A program made the translations under genes and the position numbers. From Steroidobacteraceae bacterium (GTDB lineage: Bacteria; Pseudomonadota; Gammaproteobacteria; Steroidobacterales; Steroidobacteraceae), in contig JABEVI010000280.1 of assembly GCA_013044085.1 (NCBI GenBank), positions 1-45,682 on the forward strand: a stretch of DNA of 45,682 nucleotides, in the 5' to 3' direction. The notes under the pieces were generated by a model. It made no database searches. It had not been told where the DNA came from and worked only from the letters and a program-made list of their open reading frames with translations. Shown here one piece after another: positions 33,912 through 41,221 of the stretch. Position 1 is the stretch's first letter, and every line of letters starts with the position of its first letter.

Positions 33912-34882
33912 GCCGCCCCTCCGGGCCTGCGCCGCAGGCTGCCGAGCAACAGCACCGCCAGCACCTGCACGATGAGCGTGATCGCGATCAGCACGAGGCC
34001 CAGGTAGATGAGCGAGGAGATGTAGAGCTTGCTGGTCGCCTCGGTGAATTCGTTGGCGATCACCGACGGGATGGTCGCGCCCGGCATCAACAGGCTCGCC
34101 GAGAGGTTGTCGCTGTTGCCGATGACGAAGGTCACCGCCATGGTCTCGCCGAGGGCGCGCCCGAGGCCGAGGAAGATGCCGCCGGCCACCGCCGTGCGGG
34201 TGTACGGCAGGAGGACGTTGCGGGCGACCTCCCAGGTGGTCGCGCCCATCGCGTAGGCCGATTCCTTCAGCTGCACCGGCGTCGCGATGAACACGTCGCG
34301 CATGATCGAGCTGATGTACGGCAGGATCATGATCGCGAGCACGATCCCGGCGGTGAGCATGCCGATGCCCATGGGCGGTCCCTGGAAAAGCCGGCCGATT
34401 CCCGGGATCACGCCGAGGTGATCGTTGATCCAGGGCTCGACATTCGCGAACGCCGGCGCGAACACCAGCAGCCCCCAGAGCCCGTAGACGATGCTCGGCA
34501 CCGCCGCGAGCATCTCGACGGCGGCCGATACCGGCTGGCGCATCCAGCCCGGCGCGAGTTCGGAGATGAACACCGCGACACCGAAACTCACCGGTACCGC
34601 GAGCAGCATCGCGATGGTCGAACTCACCAGCGTGCCGACGATGAAGGGATAGGCGCCGAAATGCCGCGATACCGGGTCCCACTGGCTCGATGTCAGAAAG
34701 CCGAGGACGCCGAATGTCTTGATCGCCGGCCAGCTGTCGTAGCCGATCGCCGCGACCGCGGCGAGCAGCGTGATCCCGACCACGGTCGCCATGAGCACCG
34801 CGAGCTTGTGGAAGAGAAAGTCCGCCTGCAGAACGATAACTCGGCGGCCGCGCGCGGGTTCCGGAGCCTCGGAATTAGCCAT
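33908..34882 (-). CDS. pstC: Phosphate ABC transporter permease PstC
   Basis: Second membrane subunit of the phosphate importer. It has 324 residues with a cytosolic N-terminus of about 28 residues and six membrane segments. Family sequence is clear in AAVPSIVYGLWGLLVFAP, the coupling loop LKESAYAMGATTWEVARNVL, and LGLGRALGETMAVTFVIGN. ATG 34882 follows 45 bases after the pstS stop. That short gap holds no hairpin strong enough to separate pstS from the rest, unlike many binding-protein operons. Confidence 0.97.
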   Translation of the reverse strand: MANSEAPEPARGRRVIVLQADFLFHKLAVLMATVVGITLLAAVAAIGYDSWPAIKTFGVLGFLTSSQWDPVSRHFGAYPFIVGTLVSSTIAMLLAVPVSFGVAVFISELAPGWMRQPVSAAVEMLAAVPSIVYGLWGLLVFAPAFANVEPWINDHLGVIPGIGRLFQGPPMGIGMLTAGIVLAIMILPYISSIMRDVFIATPVQLKESAYAMGATTWEVARNVLLPYTRTAVAGGIFLGLGRALGETMAVTFVIGNSDNLSASLLMPGATIPSVIANEFTEATSKLYISSLIYLGLVLIAITLIVQVLAVLLLGSLRRRPGGAA

Positions 34883-34927
34883 CCCAGCATTGTCTCTTAG
34901 GCGCGCAAGATCATCAAATCACGCCGC

Positions 34928-35953
34928 TCAGATGCCGAGATTCTTCTTCAGGTAGACCTTGATCGCCTGGACCGTGCTCACCGGCAGCGGCCCGAAGGAG
35001 ATCGAGCGCGCCTGCGCCTGGCCCTTCTCGAAGCCCCACATGAAGAAACGGATCACCGCGGCATTGCTCGCTTTCGGCGCGTTCTTGCGCAGGATCTGCC
35101 AGGTGCACCCCGAGATCGGCCAGGAGGCCGCGCCCGGCTGGTCGGTCAGGATCACGTAGAAATCCTGCGCCTTGGTGAAGTCGACATTGGCCGCGGCCGC
35201 CTGGAAACCGGCGAGGCTCGGACTGAGGATCTTGCCGCTCGCGTTGAGCATGCGCGCATAGTCCATGTGGTTCTCGAGGATGTAGGCGTACTCGACGTAG
35301 CCGACCGAGCCTCTGATGCGTTGCACATACGAGGCGACGCCCGCATTGCCCTTGCCGCCGATGCCGGTCGGCCAGTCAACCGAGGTGTCCGCGCCGATCC
35401 GCGCCTTCCACTGCGGGCTCACCTTCGAGAGGTAATTGGCGAACGTGAAGGTCGTGCCCGAGCCGTCCGAGCGATGCACGACGGTGATGTCCAGGTTCGG
35501 CAGCTTCACCCCGGGATTCAGGCGGGCGATCCGCGGGTCGTCCCAGTTCTTCACCTTGCCCATGAAGATGTCGGCGATCAACGGACCGGTGACGATCAAT
35601 TGCCCCGGTCCGATCCCCGGCACGTTGTAGACCAGGTCCTCGCCGGCGATCGCGGTCGGAAACTGGACCAGACCGTGTTTGGCGAGATCCGACGGCAACA
35701 AGGGCTTGTCGCTCGCGCCGAAGGCGACGGTGCCGGCCTCGATCTGGGCGATGCCCCCGCCCGAGCCGATCGCCTGGTAATTGACCTGGATGCCGGTGTT
35801 CTTCGCGTAGACGGCCGCCCACTTGGCGACCAGCGGATAGACCCAGGTGCTGCCGGCGCCGGTGATGCCCTGCGCGGCCTGGGCGCTCGCGCCGAGCGTC
35901 GCGGTGATGGCGATGGCGAGGCCGGCCAGTTGCGATTTTCTCGATTTCAGCAC
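34928..35953 (-). CDS. pstS: Phosphate-binding periplasmic protein PstS
   Basis: Captures inorganic phosphate in the periplasm and hands it to PstCA. The 341-residue protein has a Sec signal peptide (KSRKS, then a hydrophobic stretch, cut after AQA). The mature part begins AQGITGAGSTWVYPL, where GAGSTW matches the phosphate-binding loop. The second binding stretch RSDGSGTTFTFANYL, with Arg-Ser-Asp-Gly-Ser-Gly, is complete. The start is GTG 35953, with GAGG 7 bases upstream. A Pho box and -10 lie just before it. Confidence 0.97.
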   Translation of the reverse strand: MLKSRKSQLAGLAIAITATLGASAQAAQGITGAGSTWVYPLVAKWAAVYAKNTGIQVNYQAIGSGGGIAQIEAGTVAFGASDKPLLPSDLAKHGLVQFPTAIAGEDLVYNVPGIGPGQLIVTGPLIADIFMGKVKNWDDPRIARLNPGVKLPNLDITVVHRSDGSGTTFTFANYLSKVSPQWKARIGADTSVDWPTGIGGKGNAGVASYVQRIRGSVGYVEYAYILENHMDYARMLNASGKILSPSLAGFQAAAANVDFTKAQDFYVILTDQPGAASWPISGCTWQILRKNAPKASNAAVIRFFMWGFEKGQAQARSISFGPLPVSTVQAIKVYLKKNLGI

Positions 35954-35986
35954 GATGTTTCCTCAGGCGTTGCGGGGCGCGCCGCC

Positions 35987-36020
35987 ATTAGAAGCGATGT
36001 TTGTGACAAGGATATGACAC
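35987..36020 (-). promoter_or_regulatory. Pho box and -10 of the pstSCAB promoter
   Basis: Minus-strand reading: GTGTCAT (36020-36014), 4-base spacer ATCC, TTGTCAC (36009-36003). Each half matches the E. coli PhoB site CTGTCAT-N4-CTGTCAY at 6 of 7. Exactly 10 bases later comes TCTAAT (35992-35987), a 5-of-6 match to the -10. This is the known layout of PhoB-activated promoters, in which the box replaces the -35. The box begins 6 bases after the dapE stop. Confidence 0.85.
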
Positions 36021-36025
36021 CCGGA

Positions 36026-37156
36026 TCAGGCGGCGAGCAGCAACTCGAGGGTGCGCCGGTAAAGGGCGTGCAAGCGGTCGATGTCGGCGACGCGCACGCA
36101 CTCGTCGACCTTGTGGATGCTCGCATTGACCACGCCGAGTTCGATCACCTGGGCGCCCATCGGCGCGATGAACCGGCCGTCGGAGGTGCCACCGCCGGTC
36201 GAGAGTCGCGGGGTGCGCGCCAATTCCTCTTGGATCGCGCGCGAGACCGCCGCCGACAGCGTCCCCGGCACGGTCAGGAACGGCAATCCCGACACGAACC
36301 ACTCGAGCGAGTACTTGACGCCGTGGCGGCGCAGGATCTGCTCGACCGTGGCCTGGAGCGAGTCGACCGTCTGTTCGGTCGAGAACCGCAGGTTGAAACG
36401 CGCCTTCAGTTCGCCCGGGATCACGTTCGGCGCCCCGGTGCCGGCGCTGAGGTTCGAGACCTGGAAGCTCGTCGGCTGAAAGTGCGCGTTGCCCGCGTCC
36501 CAGTGGTGCGCGACGAGTTCGGCGAGCGCCGGCGCAAAGGCGTGCAGCGGATTGTCGGCGGTATCCGGATACGCGATGTGGCCCTGGACGCCATGCACCG
36601 TCAGGCGCCCGCTCAAGCTGCCGCGGCGGCCGATCTTGAGCACGTCGCCCACCTCGTGCTCGCTCGAGGGCTCGCCGACCAGACACCAGTCGATGCGCTG
36701 GTCGCGCTCTTTGAGCACCTCGACGACGCGGCGCGTGCCGTCGACGGAGGGCCCCTCCTCGTCGCTCGTGATCAAAAAGGCGATCGAGCCGCGGTGGTGC
36801 GGATGCGCGGCGACGAAGGCCTCGCACGCCGTCACCATCGCCGCCAATCCGCTCTTCATGTCCGCGGCGCCGCGGCCGTAGAGAATGCCGTCCTCGATGC
36901 ACGGCGTGAACGGTTCGCTGCGCCATTGTTCGCGCGGGCCCGCCGGAACCACATCGGTGTGCCCGGCGAAGCAGAACACCGGACCCTCGCCGCCGCGTCG
37001 CGCCCAAAAGTTTCGCACCGGACCGAAGGGCAGCGGTTCGACCAGGAACCCGATCGCCTCGAGCCGCTCGATCATCAGCGCCTGGCAGCCGCCGTCCTCG
37101 GGGCTGACCGAGGGGCGCGCAATCAGGGCCTTGGTCAACTCGAGGGTGGAAGACAT
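36026..37156 (-). CDS. dapE: Succinyl-diaminopimelate desuccinylase
   Basis: Zinc enzyme that releases LL-diaminopimelate from its N-succinyl form, for lysine and peptidoglycan. It has 376 residues. M20-family motifs: FAGHTDVVPAG (metal His and catalytic Asp), YGRGAADMKSG (bridging Asp), ITSDEEGPSVDGT (catalytic Glu) and STGGGTSDGRF near the C-terminus. ATG 37156 precedes SSTLELTKALIARPSVSPEDGG, the usual N-terminus. It lies 14 bases after dsbB and 6 bases before the pstS Pho box, so it probably ends the phoB-phoR-phoU-dsbB-dapE transcript. Confidence 0.96.
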   Translation of the reverse strand: MSSTLELTKALIARPSVSPEDGGCQALMIERLEAIGFLVEPLPFGPVRNFWARRGGEGPVFCFAGHTDVVPAGPREQWRSEPFTPCIEDGILYGRGAADMKSGLAAMVTACEAFVAAHPHHRGSIAFLITSDEEGPSVDGTRRVVEVLKERDQRIDWCLVGEPSSEHEVGDVLKIGRRGSLSGRLTVHGVQGHIAYPDTADNPLHAFAPALAELVAHHWDAGNAHFQPTSFQVSNLSAGTGAPNVIPGELKARFNLRFSTEQTVDSLQATVEQILRRHGVKYSLEWFVSGLPFLTVPGTLSAAVSRAIQEELARTPRLSTGGGTSDGRFIAPMGAQVIELGVVNASIHKVDECVRVADIDRLHALYRRTLELLLAA

Positions 37157-37170
37157 CGAATCGCGCCGCT

Positions 37171-37671
37171 TCAGGCGCGCGCGGCCGACGCGCGGCGGCG
37201 CGCGTTCGCCCAGATGCCGAAGGCGCCGAGCGCCGCGGCGGCGATCAGCACCCAGCCCGGCATGGCCAGGCCGAGGAAACGCCAGTCGATCTTGGCGCAT
37301 TCGCCGGAGCCGGACAGCACCTTGACGAGCACATCCTTCAGCGGCAGAACCTTGAGCATGAAACGCAGCGAGGCCCCGCAGGTCGGCACCGCATCCGGCG
37401 GCAGGCTCTGAATGTACAGCTGACGCGCCGCGACGCCGATCGTCGCCGCCGCCGCCGAACCCAAGAGCGCGGCGTAGACGAAGCGCCCCCAGCGGCGCGC
37501 GCCGTGCGCCGCCGCGACCAGGAAGATCACGCCGGTCGCGAAGATGCCGAGGCGCTGGAAGATGCACAACGGACACGGATCGAGGTGCAGCACGTACTGC
37601 GCGTAGTAGGCGTAGCCGAGGAGCGCCGCGCAGGCGAACGCGCCGAGCAAATTGGCGGCACGCGTGCTCAT
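37171..37671 (-). CDS. dsbB: Disulfide bond formation protein DsbB
   Basis: Inner-membrane quinone reductase that re-oxidises the periplasmic thiol oxidase DsbA. The 166-residue protein has four membrane segments. The first catalytic pair is in DPCPLCIFQRLG (CxxC, after the first membrane segment). The second pair is formed by the Cys in PTCGASLRF and in GECAKIDW, both on the second periplasmic loop. ATG 37671 overlaps the phoU stop by 4 bases. Lying between phoU and dapE is unusual and may tie periplasmic disulfide formation to the phosphate response, but that is inference. Confidence 0.93.
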   Translation of the reverse strand: MSTRAANLLGAFACAALLGYAYYAQYVLHLDPCPLCIFQRLGIFATGVIFLVAAAHGARRWGRFVYAALLGSAAAATIGVAARQLYIQSLPPDAVPTCGASLRFMLKVLPLKDVLVKVLSGSGECAKIDWRFLGLAMPGWVLIAAAALGAFGIWANARRRASAARA

Positions 37672-38399
37672 GGGTTCCTCCCCGGGGCGACGTCGAGCTC
37701 GCGCGCGACATCCTCGAGCGAGGTGTGGCGGATGTCCTTGCCATGCACCATGTAGATCACGTACTCGCAGATGTTCTTGGCATGATCGCCGATGCGCTCG
37801 AGGGCGCGCACGATCCACATGATCTCGAGTGCGCGCCGGATGGTGCGCGGATCCTCCATCATGAAGGTCATGCATTGGCGCTGGATCGACTCGTACTCCT
37901 CATCGACCATGCGATCCTCCTGCGCGGTCTTCAGCGCAGCCTTCGAATCCATGCGCGCAAAGGCGTCGAGCGCGTCGTGGGTCATCTGCGCGACGTGTCG
38001 TCCGAGGTGTTTGACCTCACGGTACTTGTCGGCCGGCCTCTCCATCGTCGCGAGCCGCGAGGCGATGTAGCCGATCTTCTCGCCCTCATCACCGATGCGC
38101 TCCAGATCGGTGATCGTCTTGATGATCGCGACGATCACGCGCAGGTCGCCGGCCGCCGGCGCCCGCAACGCGAGGATGCGGCTGCACTCCTCGTCGATCG
38201 ACACCTCCATGTGGTTGACCTTGTAGTCATCGGTCGCGACCGCCTCGCCGAGACGGCTGTCGCCCTCGACGAGCGCGGTGATCGCCTTGTACAGCTGTTG
38301 TTCGACGAAGCCGCCCATTTGCAGCAGCTCGTTGCGGACCTTCTCGAGATCCTCGTTGAACCGGCGGGAGGTGTGGTGGGTCAGATCAGCGGTTTCCAT
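37668..38399 (-). CDS. phoU: Phosphate signalling protein PhoU
   Basis: Negative regulator that connects the Pst transporter with PhoR; loss usually turns the Pho regulon on. The protein has 243 residues made of two three-helix PhoU repeats. Family sequence is seen in TSRRFNEDLEKVRNELLQMG, TDLERIGDEGEKIG (first metal-binding helix) and ALERIGDHAKNICEYVIY (second). ATG 38399 (METADLTHHTS) is the start with family-like length; the 12 residues possible upstream look non-coding. It lies 32 bases after phoR, rather than after pstB as in E. coli. Confidence 0.95.
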   Translation of the reverse strand: METADLTHHTSRRFNEDLEKVRNELLQMGGFVEQQLYKAITALVEGDSRLGEAVATDDYKVNHMEVSIDEECSRILALRAPAAGDLRVIVAIIKTITDLERIGDEGEKIGYIASRLATMERPADKYREVKHLGRHVAQMTHDALDAFARMDSKAALKTAQEDRMVDEEYESIQRQCMTFMMEDPRTIRRALEIMWIVRALERIGDHAKNICEYVIYMVHGKDIRHTSLEDVARELDVAPGRNP

Positions 38400-38431
38400 G
38401 CGCGTCCATTTACATGCCTTTTCGCATCGCG

Positions 38432-39730
38432 TCAACCACCGGCTGCGCGCAGGAGCTGTTGCGGCGGGAAATGGCAGGTGAACGTGCTGCCCTTGCCTTC
38501 GACGCTGTGCACCTCGAGACGGCCGCCGTGGCGCTGCAGGGCGTGCTTGACGATCGCAAGCCCGAGACCGGAGCCGCCCTGACCGCGGGAGCGGCCGTGA
38601 TCGACCCGGTAGAAACGCTCGGTGAGGCGCGGAATGTGCTCCGCCGGAATGCCGATGCCGCTGTCGATGACCGAAAAATGCCCACCCTCTGCGTCGACGC
38701 GCCAGACCATGCGCACCGTGCCCTCGACGGGGGTGTACTTGAGCGCATTGTCGATTAAATTGGTGAACGCCGACTCGATCTCGCGCGCCGCCCCGTACAA
38801 GCCGCTCTGCGACTCGAGCGTGAGCGAGACCTCGCGCGGCCGGCCCACCCGGGCCAGGGCGTCGCGTTGCAGACGTTCGAGCAGCCGCGGCACGTCGACC
38901 GGCTCACGCGGCACCTCCTCCTCGGTCACCTCGAGCCGCGACAGCTCCAGCAGGTCGGCGATGATGGAGTTCATGCGCCGCGCCTGGGCGCGCATGTCCC
39001 GCACGGGCCCGTTCCAGGCCGCATCGAGGCCCGAATCCTCCGCGAGGGCGTCGAGATAGCCGCTGATCACGGTGAGCGGCGTACGCAGTTCGTGCGAGGC
39101 GTTGGCGACGAAATCCTTGCGCATCGCCTCGAGCCGGTGCTGGTGGGTGACGTCGCGCGCGAGCAGCAGCGACTGGCCGGCGCCGTACGGCACGAGCTGC
39201 AGCGACAGATAGGACTCGATTTCGGCGGGCGGGCGGATCACGAGCGGCGCGGCATAGTCGTTCGAGCGCAGGTAACGGATGAACTCCGGCGCGCGGATCA
39301 GGTTGTCGATCCGCAGGCCGACATCCACCGGCCGGCGCAGGCCGAGCAGGCTCGCCGCCCGCCGGTTGAACCAGAGGATTTCACGCTGGCCGCCGAGAAT
39401 GATCACCCCGTCGGGCAGCGCCGCGGTCGAGCGGCGCAGCTCGCGAAACAACTGGGCGAGCCGCTGTTTGTGGTATTGCTTGCGCCGGTACAGCCGGTCG
39501 ACCTGGGCGACCACATCGCCCCAGACACCACCGATCGACGGCGGGTGCAGTTGCGATCGCAGCCGCAGCCAGCGCTCGAGCAGGTACAGATTGCGCAATT
39601 GCCAGATGAGGTAGAGCGCGAAGGCGATGACGACGCCTACGCCCGTCATGCCGGCGAGCCGGCCGAGTATCAGGCCGAGCAGCAGCACAGCGGCGAGCCG
39701 CGCGAGCGCGAAAGTCCAAACGGCCGTCAT
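38432..39730 (-). CDS. phoR: Phosphate regulon sensor histidine kinase PhoR
   Basis: Membrane sensor kinase that phosphorylates PhoB when phosphate is scarce. The 432-residue protein has two membrane segments within about residues 5-43, a short charged linker and a PAS domain (about 95-205). The dimerisation helix with the phosphorylated His (FVANASHELRTPLTVISGYL, about residues 210-230) and a complete ATPase domain follow: NLIDNALKYTP, DSGIGIP, and GGSGLGLAIVKHALQRHGG. ATG 39730 starts 22 bases after phoB. All kinase boxes are intact. Confidence 0.96.
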   Translation of the reverse strand: MTAVWTFALARLAAVLLLGLILGRLAGMTGVGVVIAFALYLIWQLRNLYLLERWLRLRSQLHPPSIGGVWGDVVAQVDRLYRRKQYHKQRLAQLFRELRRSTAALPDGVIILGGQREILWFNRRAASLLGLRRPVDVGLRIDNLIRAPEFIRYLRSNDYAAPLVIRPPAEIESYLSLQLVPYGAGQSLLLARDVTHQHRLEAMRKDFVANASHELRTPLTVISGYLDALAEDSGLDAAWNGPVRDMRAQARRMNSIIADLLELSRLEVTEEEVPREPVDVPRLLERLQRDALARVGRPREVSLTLESQSGLYGAAREIESAFTNLIDNALKYTPVEGTVRMVWRVDAEGGHFSVIDSGIGIPAEHIPRLTERFYRVDHGRSRGQGGSGLGLAIVKHALQRHGGRLEVHSVEGKGSTFTCHFPPQQLLRAAGG

Positions 39731-39752
39731 CCGCTAGACTTTTACCACCTTT

Positions 39753-40448
39753 TCACGGCTCGCGCGTCGACAAGCGGTAGCCGGAACCGCGCACGGTTTG
39801 CACCAGGTGTTCGCGACCGAACGGCTCGAGCGCCTTGCGCAGGCGGCGGATGTGCACATCGACGGTGCGCTCCTCGACGTAGGTGTTGCCGCCCCAGATC
39901 CGATCGAGCAGCTGGCCGCGCGAGAAGACGCGTTCCGGATGGGTCATGAAGAAATGCAGCAGGCGGTATTCGGTCGGCCCGAGCGGTATCTCGCGCTCAC
40001 CGGTGCTGACGCGATGACTGGCATCGTCGAGCCGAAGATCCTCGATCTCGACGACGTCCTCACCACCGCCCGGCGAGGCACGACGCAGCACCGCCTGGAT
40101 CCGCGCCAGCAATTCGCGCGGCGAGAACGGCTTGGTGACGTAATCGTCGGCGCCACCCTCGAGACCGCCCACCTTGTCCTGTTCCTCGGCGCGCGCGGTG
40201 AGCATGATCACCGGGATATCCTCGGACTCCTTGTCCCGCTTCAGCGCCCGGGTCAATTCGAGGCCGCTCATGTCCGGCAGCATCCAGTCGACCAGCATCA
40301 GATCCGGTCGCTGATCGACCAGCCGGGCGCGCGCGGCACGGCAATCCTCGGCCTCCAGGACCTCGTAACCGGCGCGCCGCAGGCCGAAGGCGATCAGGTC
40401 CCGGATCGGCTTTTCATCCTCGACGATGAGAATGCGCTTGGCGCTCAT
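39753..40448 (-). CDS. phoB: Phosphate regulon response regulator PhoB
   Basis: Transcription factor that binds Pho boxes. The protein has 231 residues. The receiver domain (1-120) carries the acidic pocket in ILIVEDEKPIRDL, the phosphoacceptor Asp in LMLVDWMLPDMSG (about residue 53), Thr in IMLTAR, and Lys in DDYVTKPFSPRELL. The winged-helix DNA-binding domain (about 130-229) ends VDVHIRRLRKALEP and VQTVRGSGYRLS. A Pho box upstream of its own start shows autoregulation. It is followed directly by phoR. Confidence 0.97.
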   Translation of the reverse strand: MSAKRILIVEDEKPIRDLIAFGLRRAGYEVLEAEDCRAARARLVDQRPDLMLVDWMLPDMSGLELTRALKRDKESEDIPVIMLTARAEEQDKVGGLEGGADDYVTKPFSPRELLARIQAVLRRASPGGGEDVVEIEDLRLDDASHRVSTGEREIPLGPTEYRLLHFFMTHPERVFSRGQLLDRIWGGNTYVEERTVDVHIRRLRKALEPFGREHLVQTVRGSGYRLSTREP

Positions 40449-40483
40449 GCGGTCGGTCGATCCCCGGTTGTCATTATCGCCTC

Positions 40484-40517
40484 ATTACATCGTCCCAATG
40501 TGACAGTGCCATGACGG
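40484..40517 (-). promoter_or_regulatory. Pho box and -10 of the phoB promoter
   Basis: Minus-strand reading: CCGTCAT (40517-40511; 6 of 7), spacer GGCA, CTGTCAC (40506-40500; 7 of 7). Ten bases further lies TGTAAT (40489-40484; 5 of 6 to the -10). The layout is the same as at pstS. It sits in the 85-base gap between tsaB and phoB and should give PhoB control of phoB-phoR and the genes behind them. Confidence 0.85.
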
Positions 40518-40533
40518 CGACGGCGAAGGCGCC

Positions 40534-41217
40534 TCACCGGCGGGCGCGCTCCAGTTCGGTCAAGGCGACCTTGTCGCGCAGGTACAGCGGCGCGAGCGCC
40601 GCCGGATCGAGCGCCTCGCCGGCGGCGAAGCGCAACGCGCCGAGGCTTGCGATCTGCAACGCATCCGGCAGGGCGCGCGCATCGCGCGCATCGACCTCGA
40701 CGGCGGCCGCGGCGCCGAGGGTCGGATAAGCGCTGAAGCCGCGGCCGACGCCGCGGCGCGGCGGCACGCCCTGCGGCCGCACCGACTCGATCGGGCCGAC
40801 GCACGGTGCAAAGGTCGCGACCACACCGCGCTTCGCGTCGGCGCGATAACACCCCCAATAGACCTCGGCCATGCGCGCATCGAGGCAGGCGAGCACCGGT
40901 CCCTGCCCCACCCTTGGCCAGGCGAGCGCCTCGAGGGTGCTCACCGGCACGACCGGGAGCCCGGCGCCGAAGGCCAGTCCCTGGGCGACCGAGACACTGA
41001 CGCGCACCCCGGTGAACGCGCCCGGGCCGATGCCCGCGACGATGGCGTCGAGCGAGGCGGCGCGCACACCGGCCTCGGCGAGCACCTCGGCGATCAGCGC
41101 CAGGAAGCGTTCGGCCTGGCCACCCGCCGGCTCCTCATAGCGGCCGATCGACTCCCCGCCAAGGAGCAAGGCGGCGGAGCACGCTTCGGTCGAGGCATCG
41201 ATGGCGAGAAGGCGCAT
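40534..41217 (-). CDS. tsaB: tRNA threonylcarbamoyladenosine biosynthesis protein TsaB
   Basis: Partner of TsaD in making the t6A37 modification of ANN-decoding tRNAs; it has an ASKHA fold but an incomplete active site. The 227-residue protein begins LLAIDASTEACSAALL and has the conserved AIVAGIGPGAFTGVRVSVSV near residues 59-78, then VPVSTLEALA. The C-terminal half is weakly conserved, as usual. ATG 41217 is 4 bases after the helicase gene stop. It lies upstream of the phoB promoter on the same strand. Confidence 0.95.
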   Translation of the reverse strand: MRLLAIDASTEACSAALLLGGESIGRYEEPAGGQAERFLALIAEVLAEAGVRAASLDAIVAGIGPGAFTGVRVSVSVAQGLAFGAGLPVVPVSTLEALAWPRVGQGPVLACLDARMAEVYWGCYRADAKRGVVATFAPCVGPIESVRPQGVPPRRGVGRGFSAYPTLGAAAAVEVDARDARALPDALQIASLGALRFAAGEALDPAALAPLYLRDKVALTELERARR

Positions 41218-41221
41218 CGGT

